64,000 nucleotides of DNA from Bacterioplanoides sp965219715 (GCF_965219715.1 NZ_OZ244785.1:2852001-2916000), one strand, 5' to 3'. Numbered from the stretch's first letter, positions 25,710-33,951 are shown. The notes: generated by a model not told the origin, from the letters alone. Numbers and translations: made by a program.

Positions 25710-28700
25710 ATGAACAAAAAAATGCTTTTGTCGACTGCACTGCTTGGTGCAGCGGTTTCATTTTCTCCTGCCACGACCGCTCATACCGATGGAGCTTATG
25801 CTCACGAAGCAAAGGCTGTTGCTTCGAATCCATCATGGATGAAGTTTGTCGATGGTAATAAACGCATCAGCGAGTTATCCATTCCTGGCACCCACGATAC
25901 GATGTCAATCAAGAGTGGAGTGATCTGGCAGAACCAAACCATGACGCTGAGTCAGCAACTTGAGTCCGGAATCCGTGTGTTTGATATGCGCACACGCCAT
26001 ATCAATAATAAGTTCCGTATGCATCACGGCATTATTGCCCAGGACACTTATTTCGATGATGTGTTAAAAGACATCGATGCTTTCCTGACAGCTAATCCAA
26101 GTGAAACCGTTTTATTCCGCTTGCGCTCAGAACATACCGCTGAAGGTAATAGCCGCAGTTACAGCGAAACTCTGGATGAATATCTGGCGGCTAACGGTAG
26201 CAAACGTTATACCGGCAGTAGTGACAACCCGACCCTGAATGAGGTTCGCGGTAAGTTTGTTATTCTGCAGGAGTTCGGTGGTGCCGATTATGGTATTCCT
26301 TACGGTAATCTGGATATTCAGGATGAATATAAATTCACCACCAACTGGGATCTGTACGATAAATGGACATCAGTTAAAAACCATCTGAATAAATCCCGTA
26401 ACGGTGACAAAAACACCATCTATATGAACTACCTCAGTGGTGCCGGTGGTTCTTTCCCGTATTTTGTTGCCAGCGGTCACTTTACTAACAGTACAAATTC
26501 CGCACGGCTTTCGACTGGATTCACAACTCCGGGCTGGAAAAACAAATATCCGGACTTTCCACGCACCAGTTGTTTTATAGGAATCTGCACCATTTCATTT
26601 GAAGGTACCAATACCTTAACCGCCGACCACATGGTGACATCCGGTTTCCTTAATGGTGGTGCACGTGCCGGTATGGTTATGGCTGACTTCCCGGGCGAGC
26701 GATTAATCAACAATACAATTCGTCTGAATCACGAAGGCCCATATCAATTTACGGAATTCAACTGGGGCACAGGCACGGATCAGAATACTCCGCTCTGTAA
26801 CGGCAGCAGCCCATGTGTTGAAGGGGATAAGTTTGCCTCGGCTCCACCTGCTGCAAAAGATTCTCTGACAGTTGTTTCTTACAACGTATTACGGGCAGGC
26901 CCAGAGCGAATACAAAATCAGATTAACTGGCTGAAAAACAAATTCGGAGTTCAGGGGCCGGATGTTATTTTATTAAGTGAAACCGTTCGTGGTTCAAGCT
27001 GTGGTGCGGATGTAGCACGTGAATACGCCAAAGCCTTTAATGCTTATTATATTAACGGTAATGAAGATTCCGCCCGCTCTTGCCAAACCGGTAATGCCAT
27101 TGTTTCACGTTACCCATTAGGCAATGTTGAAAAAATTCGTTTTAAAACTCAGCACGGCGACCTGTCAGGCACTTCAGAAACCAGCAGTGGCCGTTCATAC
27201 GTTGTTGCCGATCTGAAAGTGGGGGACGATATTGTTCATGTATTTTCAACACATACGGCATCACCTTTTGGCATTGCAGGGGATAAAGCACGCAAGGGGC
27301 AACATGCTGAAATCATTGCTCACGCTGAAGCCAAACGTTTCACCAAAATTGTTGGTGGCGATTTAAACGCCATTGGCCATATTTTTGCGGATCCGCTGGG
27401 CCTGCATGACATTTCGCTGAATCCAATTTTTGAGCGTGGTTATAAAGACGCACACGATCACTTACCAACCCATACGCGAATTACATCTGAGGCTGGATTA
27501 GCCGATAACGACTGGACGCTATTACTGGACTTTATTTTTGTTAAAGGTGGTTCAACATCCGGTGCCGGTGTTTGTGGTTCTGAATGCCGCGATAAAAATA
27601 CCTTATCGGATCATGTACCAATTTGGGCAAGCGTAAACTTTAAAGCCAACGCGGCAGCACCAACGGATGCCGATCTGGCAACCATGGAAGTTGGAGATCA
27701 ATACAGCTTTAAATTAAACACCACGGATAACGATGGTGAACAGTGTCGCCTGGAATGGAACGGCAGCCTGGATGATGGCGAACGTAATGCGAAATGGGAC
27801 TGCGCCTCCAACGGTGATCCAATGACAATGCAGATACTGACAAAGCCAACACTGAACAGCCAAGGGAATTATCAATCCAGAGTAAAAATCTACACCCTTA
27901 ATGGCGGCTGTGGTCTGCAATGGGCTGGCGGAGATACCGATGGTGGTGAGCGTAATGCCAAATTCGATTGTGATCCTGCCACCGACGATATGATTATTAC
28001 CAGCCGCAGTGCGTTATCTCCGGGTCAGCTGGACAAAGCTATTATTACCACTGCAGCTAATAACTGTGGCTTGCAATGGGATGCTGGTAAATCCGGCAAT
28101 GAGCGTAACGCCAAGTTTGATTGTGACCCGGCCTGGGATACCGTGAATTTTATGAACGTAAGCAAACAATTCAGTGGCTATAAACCACTGACTCAATCGG
28201 GTTATCAAACGCCAATTCAGAGCACTTATGGCTGTGATTCTGGTGATAGTCGTTGCAATCAATACCTGGAATTTGGCGGCAGTGATGCACGTATTGGTGG
28301 CGACCTGACACAATGGGAAATGTTACCGGCAGACAACAGCGGCAGTGTCTTTTTTCTGAGGAATAAATGGAATTGCGACAGCGATAATCGTTGTGATGAT
28401 TGGCTGACTTATTCTGACAGCAGCACCGATGTCGTGATTAATGCAGCCGATGCAGAAATGGTTCCCTGGTTATTCGAACCGGTCGCTGGCAAAGCAGACA
28501 CTTATTACATCCGCACCCGTTGGGGTTGCGAGGTGGGCGACAGTCGCTGCAATTACTATCTGACTTTCTCCGGCACGGACGTAATAATCCACCCAACGGA
28601 TAAAGTGGAGTGGAAGCTGCCAAAGCAATACCGCGAATTACGCGACCAAAGATCCGATAAATGTCTGGATATTTCCGGCAGTACTGTGGAAGAGCGTGAC

Positions 28701-29027
28701 TCCGTATTTATCTACAACTGTGCCGGTGTTGACTGGCAGAAATGGAATTACGACCCAATGACCGGCTTGCTGAGAAATAAAGCCAACCCATCCATGTGCC
28801 TGGATCATCGTGGAAAATTCAGCGATGCCAACGGCGAATACGTTCATATGTGGACTTGTTATGACTGGAGCACCAACCAGAAGTGGGACTTTGTAAATGG
28901 TGCACTGCAGCCTCGCGGTAGCCAGGGTCCGGTACTGGATGCCACTGGTAGCGCAAATGATGCACCGGTTGTGTTATGGCAGAAACATGGCGGTTCAAAT
29001 CAGCAATGGCATTGGGGCAACCCATAA
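25710..29027 (+). CDS. Exported PI-PLC-X / EEP nuclease-phosphatase fusion with Cys modules and lectin
   Basis: A 1105-residue exported protein (signal peptide to about residue 24). Domain 1 (about 40-350) is a bacterial PI-PLC: ELSIPGTHDTM with catalytic H62, LESGIRVFDMRTR, MHHG with H105/H106. Domain 2 (about 388-650) is an endonuclease/exonuclease/phosphatase fold: SYNVLRAG, LLSETVRG, FSTHTAS, VGGDLNAIGH, LLDFIFVKG, SDHVPIWASV, as in DNase I and sphingomyelinases. Then come three CxLEW...ERNAK[FW]DC modules (679-698, 734-754, 786-805), three [YW][GN]C..RC..LT[FY]S modules (Cys 842, 889, 940) and a ricin-type lectin from about 974 (QKWNYD, QKWDF, QQWHWG). Two phosphodiester-cleaving domains in one secreted, sugar-binding protein suggest attack on a complex phospholipid or glycolipid. 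AAAGAG precedes ATG 25710. Confidence 0.87.
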   Translation: MNKKMLLSTALLGAAVSFSPATTAHTDGAYAHEAKAVASNPSWMKFVDGNKRISELSIPGTHDTMSIKSGVIWQNQTMTLSQQLESGIRVFDMRTRHINNKFRMHHGIIAQDTYFDDVLKDIDAFLTANPSETVLFRLRSEHTAEGNSRSYSETLDEYLAANGSKRYTGSSDNPTLNEVRGKFVILQEFGGADYGIPYGNLDIQDEYKFTTNWDLYDKWTSVKNHLNKSRNGDKNTIYMNYLSGAGGSFPYFVASGHFTNSTNSARLSTGFTTPGWKNKYPDFPRTSCFIGICTISFEGTNTLTADHMVTSGFLNGGARAGMVMADFPGERLINNTIRLNHEGPYQFTEFNWGTGTDQNTPLCNGSSPCVEGDKFASAPPAAKDSLTVVSYNVLRAGPERIQNQINWLKNKFGVQGPDVILLSETVRGSSCGADVAREYAKAFNAYYINGNEDSARSCQTGNAIVSRYPLGNVEKIRFKTQHGDLSGTSETSSGRSYVVADLKVGDDIVHVFSTHTASPFGIAGDKARKGQHAEIIAHAEAKRFTKIVGGDLNAIGHIFADPLGLHDISLNPIFERGYKDAHDHLPTHTRITSEAGLADNDWTLLLDFIFVKGGSTSGAGVCGSECRDKNTLSDHVPIWASVNFKANAAAPTDADLATMEVGDQYSFKLNTTDNDGEQCRLEWNGSLDDGERNAKWDCASNGDPMTMQILTKPTLNSQGNYQSRVKIYTLNGGCGLQWAGGDTDGGERNAKFDCDPATDDMIITSRSALSPGQLDKAIITTAANNCGLQWDAGKSGNERNAKFDCDPAWDTVNFMNVSKQFSGYKPLTQSGYQTPIQSTYGCDSGDSRCNQYLEFGGSDARIGGDLTQWEMLPADNSGSVFFLRNKWNCDSDNRCDDWLTYSDSSTDVVINAADAEMVPWLFEPVAGKADTYYIRTRWGCEVGDSRCNYYLTFSGTDVIIHPTDKVEWKLPKQYRELRDQRSDKCLDISGSTVEERDSVFIYNCAGVDWQKWNYDPMTGLLRNKANPSMCLDHRGKFSDANGEYVHMWTCYDWSTNQKWDFVNGALQPRGSQGPVLDATGSANDAPVVLWQKHGGSNQQWHWGNP

Positions 29028-29051
29028 ATATCTAATGGATTGTTAATTCAT

Positions 29052-29073
29052 TAAAGGGGCGCAAGCCTCTTTA
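29052..29073 (+). terminator. Hairpin after the PI-PLC/EEP gene
   Basis: TAAAGGGGC (29052-29060), loop GCAA, GCCTCTTTA (29065-29073), with one G-T pair. The T-run is short, so termination may be partial. Confidence 0.55.
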
Positions 29074-29102
29074 GTGCTTTATTAACTTGTAGTTCTGGCC
29101 TC

Positions 29103-29690
29103 ATGAAAAACACTTTAATACTACTACTGATTTTTGCCGCTACCGGTTTAATGCTGAATATTCTGCCATGGCATGAATTATTGCCTGACACTCAGGTTGT
29201 TATTACCGAAGTAGATTACTCCAGCAAAACATCAGATCAGCGCCTGAAGATATCAGACGATATTAAAGCGGCAGACATCGGCAGTTTCGATAGTCCTGCT
29301 GCAATAAGGAATGAAGAATGGCAGGAGAGAGTTCTTCACTACGGTTTTGACCCGGATAAAGTCGCATACCAGGAAGCCTTAAATGCTGCAGCGGAGTCTG
29401 AAATTCCTTCGTTACCAGAGCCTGAGTTATTTCCGCAAGCTTTCATGTTGAGCCACGATCCGGAGACTGGTGAAAGAAACCCGATGACCGCGGAAGATCT
29501 TCAACTACTGATTCGTAATATTGACCGTCAGATAGAAAGCATCAAGCAACTGAAAATTTACGTATTGCAGCAAATTTCTTCAGATGGGTTACCTGTGGAA
29601 AAGTTTGAGCAAGACTCTGAAAAGGAGTTGGCCAGGCTACAAAGCCTGAAGCAGACCGTTATGAGTGCTTCAGGCATTGTTGCGGAGTAA
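29103..29690 (+). CDS. Membrane-anchored protein of unknown function
   Basis: A 195-residue protein with an N-terminal hydrophobic segment (about residues 4-22) that may anchor it or be a signal peptide, followed by a polar, acidic region rich in Glu, Ala and Ser. The C-terminal 60 residues look helical (LQLLIRNIDRQIESIKQL; KELARLQSLKQTV) and could form a coiled coil. I recognise no family. It lies after the large PI-PLC/EEP gene with its own gap, and may be the last gene of that region or independent. Confidence 0.6.
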   Translation: MKNTLILLLIFAATGLMLNILPWHELLPDTQVVITEVDYSSKTSDQRLKISDDIKAADIGSFDSPAAIRNEEWQERVLHYGFDPDKVAYQEALNAAAESEIPSLPEPELFPQAFMLSHDPETGERNPMTAEDLQLLIRNIDRQIESIKQLKIYVLQQISSDGLPVEKFEQDSEKELARLQSLKQTVMSASGIVAE

Positions 29691-29727
29691 ATTGTTGCGG
29701 AATAAGTTGTTGAGGAATAAAGAGCAG

Positions 29728-30519
29728 TTATCGCCCCTTAAACACCGCCTCACGTCGTTCCAGAAATGACGCTACACCTTCTTTGGCATCTTCACTGGTC
29801 ATCACCGCAGGCATGTCCTTAAACACGTCGGCAATGGCCGTTTGCTGATCCTGATACCGTGACACTTTAGAAGATTTCAGTGCAGCCTGAACGCCTAACG
29901 GTGCCGCTTTAGCTATTTTGGTCGCCAACTCACGGGCACGCTGATGTAACTTATCCACATCAACAATTTCCTGAATTAATCCCCACTGCAACGCCTGCTC
30001 TGCGGAGAATTCATCACCGGTTAACAGATAACGTTGGGCATTCCCCCAGCCAATAGCCTCCGGTAAACGAATAGTGCCACCACCACAGGGGTAAATACCT
30101 CGTTGCACTTCCAACTGAGCGTAACGCGCATCGGCTGTGGCGATACGAATATCGGTGTTTAATAACAGCTCCAGTCCCGAGGTATAACAAATCCCCTGGG
30201 TAGCAATAATCACCGGCTTAGTTAAACGCTCGCCCTGTAAACCATATGGGTCGATTTCATTTTCCGCCAGCTCCGGCATTTTTCCTGCCGCAAAAATAGG
30301 CGCCCATTTATCCAGCTCTAAACCAGCAGTAAAGTGTTTGCCATTTGCCTGAATAACGGCAACCCGTAATTCATTATCATGTTGCAGCTTGTACAGGGTC
30401 TGCGCTAACAGATGATAAGAATCCGGATCCAGTGCGTTCAGTTTTTCCGGACGATTAAAGGTAATGGTAACGATATGCTCGCTGATATCGATTAATAATT
30501 TATTGTCTTCAGGCATCAC
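29728..30519 (-). CDS. Enoyl-CoA hydratase/isomerase family protein
   Basis: A 263-residue crotonase-fold protein. Both catalytic glutamates seem to be present (GLELLLNTDI; AQLEVQRGIYPCGGG), followed by AQRYLLTGDEFSAEQA. Such enzymes hydrate enoyl-CoA or shift double bonds in fatty-acid degradation. It lies 26 bp downstream of an acyl-CoA dehydrogenase gene, so the two probably supply successive beta-oxidation steps from one message. The chain-length preference is unknown. Confidence 0.9.
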   Translation of the reverse strand: MMPEDNKLLIDISEHIVTITFNRPEKLNALDPDSYHLLAQTLYKLQHDNELRVAVIQANGKHFTAGLELDKWAPIFAAGKMPELAENEIDPYGLQGERLTKPVIIATQGICYTSGLELLLNTDIRIATADARYAQLEVQRGIYPCGGGTIRLPEAIGWGNAQRYLLTGDEFSAEQALQWGLIQEIVDVDKLHQRARELATKIAKAAPLGVQAALKSSKVSRYQDQQTAIADVFKDMPAVMTSEDAKEGVASFLERREAVFKGR

Positions 30520-30545
30520 TCTGCTCCCCTAATACTAATCAATAA

Positions 30546-32348
30546 TCAGAACCAATCTGCCTGCATATCCAGACAGGTTGTATCGAACGAGGTTAACAAT
30601 TTCGCCTGATGATCAATTTCCGCTAATTCCCAGCGAATAAAATATTGCGCCGCCTGTAATTTACCGGCGAGGAATTGCTGGTCTTCGGCAGTTTCTGAAT
30701 CGCCAAATGTCTCAATCGCTTTATCGGCCATTTCTAACCACAACCAGCCAATCACCATTTTGCTCATCAGGTCGAGGAAAACAGCCGAATTCGCCAGGGA
30801 TAATTCCACCTCACCTTTTTGTAACGACTGACCTAACGTCATCACGGTTTGCATCAGTGTATTCAGATGTTTCTGATACAAATCTGCCAACGGTTTTAAC
30901 GCTCGTTTTTGTTGAGCTGATTTCAGTGTTGCCTGTACCCGGGCCATTAATAGTTGTTGGCCTTTACCATTGTGTTGCCACAATTTCCGGCCTAATAAAT
31001 CCAATGACTGAATGCCATGAGTACCTTCATGAATCGGATTTAAGCGGTTATCGCGGTAACACTGCTCCACCGGGTATTCACGGGTATAACCAGCACCCGC
31101 CAATACCTGAATCGCCAGGTCGTTCGCACGCGGGCCGTAATACGATGGGAAAGATTTAACGATTGGCGTTAATAAATCGAGCAGAATTGCGCTGTCTTGT
31201 GCTTTGTTTTCATCGGCTTCGCCTTCCATTTCGTCCACCAGACGAGAAGCAAATAAACACAACGCCAAGGCGCCTTCGACATAACTTTTTTGTGCCAGCA
31301 ACATACGTTTTACATCGGTGTGTTCAACAATATTAATTGGCTTGCTGTTTGGATCACGATTGGTAGCTCTGCGGCCTTGTGGACGATTACGGGCGTAATC
31401 AAGCGATTCGAGATAACCACGATAGCCGATCATGGCGCCACCTAAACCGACACCAATACGCGCTTCGTTCATCATCTTAAACATATACGACAGGCCTTTA
31501 TTGGCTTCGCCAATTAAATAGCCGTGGCAGTTATCCTGCTCACCAAAGTTCAAAACGGTAGAGGTAGTGCCGCGATAACCCATCTTATGAAGCAGGCCAG
31601 CCAGTTTGACGTCGTTACGCTCCGCCAGTGAGCCGTCCGGGTTAGTTAAAAACTTCGGCACAATAAACAGCGAAATACCTTTTACTCCGGTTGGAGCTCC
31701 TTCAATTCGTGCCAGTACTAAATGCACGATATTTTCAGTGATGTCCTGGTCACCACCGGAGATATACATCTTCTGACCTTTAATACGATAACTGCCATCA
31801 TCCTGAGGAATGGCTTTGGTGGTCAGATCACCCAGCGATGAACCAACATCCGGCTCAGTTAATGCCATGGTGCCGGAGAAACGACCATCAAACATCGGTT
31901 GTAAAAACGTTGCTTTTTGTTGTTCACTACCAAAAGCATGAATCACATTCGCAGCCGCGCTGGTTAAAAACGGATAGCCTGCAGTCGACGGGTTAGCTGC
32001 CATAAAATAGGCGTTACACGCAGCGTGAATCAGCGATGGCAACTGCATTCCACCATCAGTAAAACTGTGACGCGCCGACATAAGTCCGGATTCAGCAAAA
32101 TGCTTCCAGGCCTCTTTCACTTCCGGGATGGTCGTGACTTTTTCACCATCAAACTGAGGTTCGTGTTCATCGGCTTTGGCGTTATGCGGTAGAAAATAGT
32201 TCTCGGCAATTTGCTCAGAGGTTTTCAAGATGCCGTCAAAAGTGGTGCGATCGTGATCTTGAAAGCGCTCAAGCTCCGTCAGTTGCTCTGCGTTAAACAC
32301 CTGATACAGCAGAAACTCGAGATCTTTTGGGTTTACCAGCTTGGACAT
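30546..32348 (-). CDS. Acyl-CoA dehydrogenase with extended C-terminal domain
   Basis: A 600-residue flavoenzyme of the long (about 600 aa) acyl-CoA dehydrogenase branch, with an additional N-terminal segment and a C-terminal helical domain beyond the usual 380-residue core. Core motifs include MALTEPDVGSSLGDL, KGQKMYISGGDQDI (FAD binding) and the probable catalytic glutamate in NPIHEGTHGIQS. It oxidises an acyl-CoA to the enoyl-CoA, passing electrons to ETF; relatives include DmdC and long-chain enzymes. The ATG lies downstream of a GGAGTGATC stretch. The upstream gap holds a palindrome and a probable small RNA. Confidence 0.92.
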   Translation of the reverse strand: MSKLVNPKDLEFLLYQVFNAEQLTELERFQDHDRTTFDGILKTSEQIAENYFLPHNAKADEHEPQFDGEKVTTIPEVKEAWKHFAESGLMSARHSFTDGGMQLPSLIHAACNAYFMAANPSTAGYPFLTSAAANVIHAFGSEQQKATFLQPMFDGRFSGTMALTEPDVGSSLGDLTTKAIPQDDGSYRIKGQKMYISGGDQDITENIVHLVLARIEGAPTGVKGISLFIVPKFLTNPDGSLAERNDVKLAGLLHKMGYRGTTSTVLNFGEQDNCHGYLIGEANKGLSYMFKMMNEARIGVGLGGAMIGYRGYLESLDYARNRPQGRRATNRDPNSKPINIVEHTDVKRMLLAQKSYVEGALALCLFASRLVDEMEGEADENKAQDSAILLDLLTPIVKSFPSYYGPRANDLAIQVLAGAGYTREYPVEQCYRDNRLNPIHEGTHGIQSLDLLGRKLWQHNGKGQQLLMARVQATLKSAQQKRALKPLADLYQKHLNTLMQTVMTLGQSLQKGEVELSLANSAVFLDLMSKMVIGWLWLEMADKAIETFGDSETAEDQQFLAGKLQAAQYFIRWELAEIDHQAKLLTSFDTTCLDMQADWF

Positions 32349-32410
32349 TTGATCACTCCGACATGACTATTTTTTATTTAGTATCGGACGCAAAGCAGTG
32401 AATAAATATT

Positions 32411-32422
32411 GGCATTAATGCC
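32411..32422 (-). promoter_or_regulatory. Perfect 12-bp palindrome upstream of the acyl-CoA dehydrogenase gene
   Basis: GGCATTAATGCC lies 63 bp before the start codon of the beta-oxidation genes. It has the form of a dimeric repressor site; the regulator is not known. Confidence 0.4.
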
Positions 32423-32529
32423 TTAGTTGAAGCTAAAAGAGACATAGAGAGCAAAAAAGATCCGAGCGGTCCAGTGGATGTTGCGGCAAACGCCGTTTGC
32501 TCTGGCGCTTGGGTTAAAAGTAAGCGGGC

Positions 32530-32570
32530 AAAAAAAGACCCAAGCGCCATTGGGGGCAAACGCTTGGGTC
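32530..32570 (-). terminator. Strong minus-strand intrinsic terminator in a gene-free region
   Basis: On the minus strand GACCCAAGCG (32570-32561), a 14-base loop and CGCTTGGGTC (32546-32537) are followed by seven T. No protein gene ends here: engB already has its own terminator at 32758-32786, so this one must end another transcript. A third arm, GGCGCTTGGGT at 32504-32514, can pair with the same central arm (11 bp), giving an alternative fold. Confidence 0.75.
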
Positions 32571-32690
32571 AACTTCGGATCATTGGGGAAGTACCGAAGA
32601 AAAAGAACTACCTATGGAGAAGTGAATGGCATCCCACCACTCTGTTCCCAACGGGAATACTTTCACTATAGACACTGATTCCGGCTTTGG
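32530..32690 (-). ncRNA. Candidate structured small RNA between engB and the acyl-CoA dehydrogenase
   Basis: In the 479-bp gap 32349-32827, the minus strand shows a series of hairpins ending at the terminator at 32530-32570: TTCCC/GGGAA (32645-32657), AGTG...CACT with an inner ATG/CAT (32621-32641), CTTCGG/CCGAAG (32573-32599) and the terminator stem. There is no open frame with coding features. A weak promoter-like TTGCAA with a T-rich -10 lies upstream near 32700-32730. The locus beside engB (yihA) is where Spot 42 and Pseudomonas ErsA are encoded in other bacteria, although sequence similarity to those RNAs is not evident. The 5' end is a guess. Confidence 0.4.
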
Positions 32691-32757
32691 GCTGATCCGA
32701 TAAAAAACTTCATTGTTTTTTGCAATCAGCAAGAAACTTCCAATAGTTCACGAGCAT

Positions 32758-32786
32758 AAAAAAAGGGCCAATCACGAGATTGGCCC
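32758..32786 (-). terminator. Intrinsic terminator of engB
   Basis: On the minus strand GGGCCAATC (32786-32778), loop TCGT and GATTGGCCC (32773-32765) are followed by seven T. On the plus strand only four T follow the same stem. Confidence 0.88.
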
Positions 32787-32827
32787 TTTTCGGTAGATTT
32801 CGATCTAAGTGTCTTCACCTAGAGCGC

Positions 32828-33490
32828 TTATTCCGGGCCAGGTACTCCCACTGACAGATCTTCCGCGGCTTCCTCTTCCGGTGGCAGTAACCAGCTGTTC
32901 AAACGCTTCTGCAGAATCTTCAGGCCTTCGCCGTTATGTGACGAGAAAGTCTGAATAGTCACCAGATCACCCAGATCCTTCACCGCTTTCTTCACCTGCA
33001 GCAGAGTATTCTGCGCCGGACCACGCTTCAGCTTGTCGGCCTTGGTGAGCAAGATATGCACAGGCATTTGCTTCTCACGGGCCCAATCCAGCATGGAGTT
33101 GTCGAATTCTTTCAGCGGATGGCGAATATCCATCAGCAATACCAGGCCCACCAGCGGATCACGTTTCTCCAGGTAGTTACCCAGCTCTTTTTGCCATTCG
33201 TTTTTCTTGGCAACCGGCACCTTGGCGAAGCCATATCCCGGCAAATCCACCAGACACAGTGGTGTTTCGCCCAGCTGGAAGTAGTTAATTAGCTGAGTAC
33301 GGCCCGGAGTTTTACTGGTGCGCGCCAGTTTTTTGTTTTGCGTCAGGGTGTTCAGGGCACTGGATTTTCCAGCATTAGAACGACCCGCAAATGCGACCTC
33401 GCGCAACACATCGGTAGGGCATTGGCTCAGTTTTGCCGCGCTCTTAACGAAGTGAGTATTGGTATAGGTCAATGATTCTTTATCTAACAT
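32828..33490 (-). CDS. engB: Ribosome biogenesis GTP-binding protein EngB (YihA)
   Basis: A 220-residue GTPase with the complete motif set: G1 GRSNAGKSS, G2 TPGRTQ, G3 DLPGYG, G4 TKADK, G5-like SSHNGEG. EngB/YsxC helps assemble the large ribosomal subunit and is usually essential. It is divergent from the cytochrome genes that follow. In Pseudomonas it is likewise followed by cytochrome c, cytochrome c4 and dsbA, so this region is ancestral gene order. The acidic C-terminal tail (about 20 residues) is a usual feature of the proteobacterial proteins. Confidence 0.96.
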   Translation of the reverse strand: MLDKESLTYTNTHFVKSAAKLSQCPTDVLREVAFAGRSNAGKSSALNTLTQNKKLARTSKTPGRTQLINYFQLGETPLCLVDLPGYGFAKVPVAKKNEWQKELGNYLEKRDPLVGLVLLMDIRHPLKEFDNSMLDWAREKQMPVHILLTKADKLKRGPAQNTLLQVKKAVKDLGDLVTIQTFSSHNGEGLKILQKRLNSWLLPPEEEAAEDLSVGVPGPE

Positions 33491-33624
33491 GGGGTAAACG
33501 TAATGACCGTCTGGAAATTAATGTTATATAATGCAGCGCCTTTGAATGACGCACTCATTCTATCACAGGGTGGTGAGTTCGAGGCTAAGCTGTTTTAAAG
33601 CAAGCAAAAAGAGAGAGACTCACG

Positions 33625-33924
33625 ATGAAAAAACTGGCTGTGATGGCTGCCGCAGTAGTGGCAATGAGCGCAAACGTTAACGCATTCGATGTAGACGCTA
33701 AGTACAAGCAAGCTTGTGCAGCGTGCCACGCCATGGGTGTTGCCGGGGCTCCGAAAGCTTTCGATAAAGCTGCCTGGGAACCGCGTATCGCAACAGGAAT
33801 GGACAAAATGGTCGCCAGCGTTACGAATGGTAAAGGTGCTATGCCTCCACGTGGCTTGTGCATGGACTGTACCCCAGACCAGTACAAGCAGCTGATTAAC
33901 CATATGGCTGCACCAAAGCAATAA
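33625..33924 (+). CDS. Periplasmic c5-like monoheme cytochrome c
   Basis: A 99-residue protein with signal peptide (to ANVNA) and one heme-binding CAACH, a distal methionine in GAMPPRG and a C-terminal cysteine (CMDCTPDQY). The extra Cys pair near the C-terminus is typical of the cytochrome c5 group. It carries electrons in the periplasm, probably to a terminal oxidase or peroxidase. It lies 27 bp before the cytochrome c4 gene, the same pairing as in Pseudomonas. Confidence 0.9.
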   Translation: MKKLAVMAAAVVAMSANVNAFDVDAKYKQACAACHAMGVAGAPKAFDKAAWEPRIATGMDKMVASVTNGKGAMPPRGLCMDCTPDQYKQLINHMAAPKQ

Positions 33925-33951
33925 CACGAATTCACTTACAACCTGGACCTG

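Noticed and set aside
18875..28124. Regularly repeated DNA in the lectin genes as a possible CRISPR or tandem DNA repeat
   Set aside because: The similarity is at protein level with synonymous changes between copies, copies are in frame within long genes, and there is no constant repeat/spacer pattern.
32458..32678. Small plus-strand frames at 32474-32678 in the engB-acyl-CoA dehydrogenase gap
   Set aside because: Two overlapping frames of 65-66 codons run through the inverted repeats; neither has a ribosome site or a plausible protein composition.
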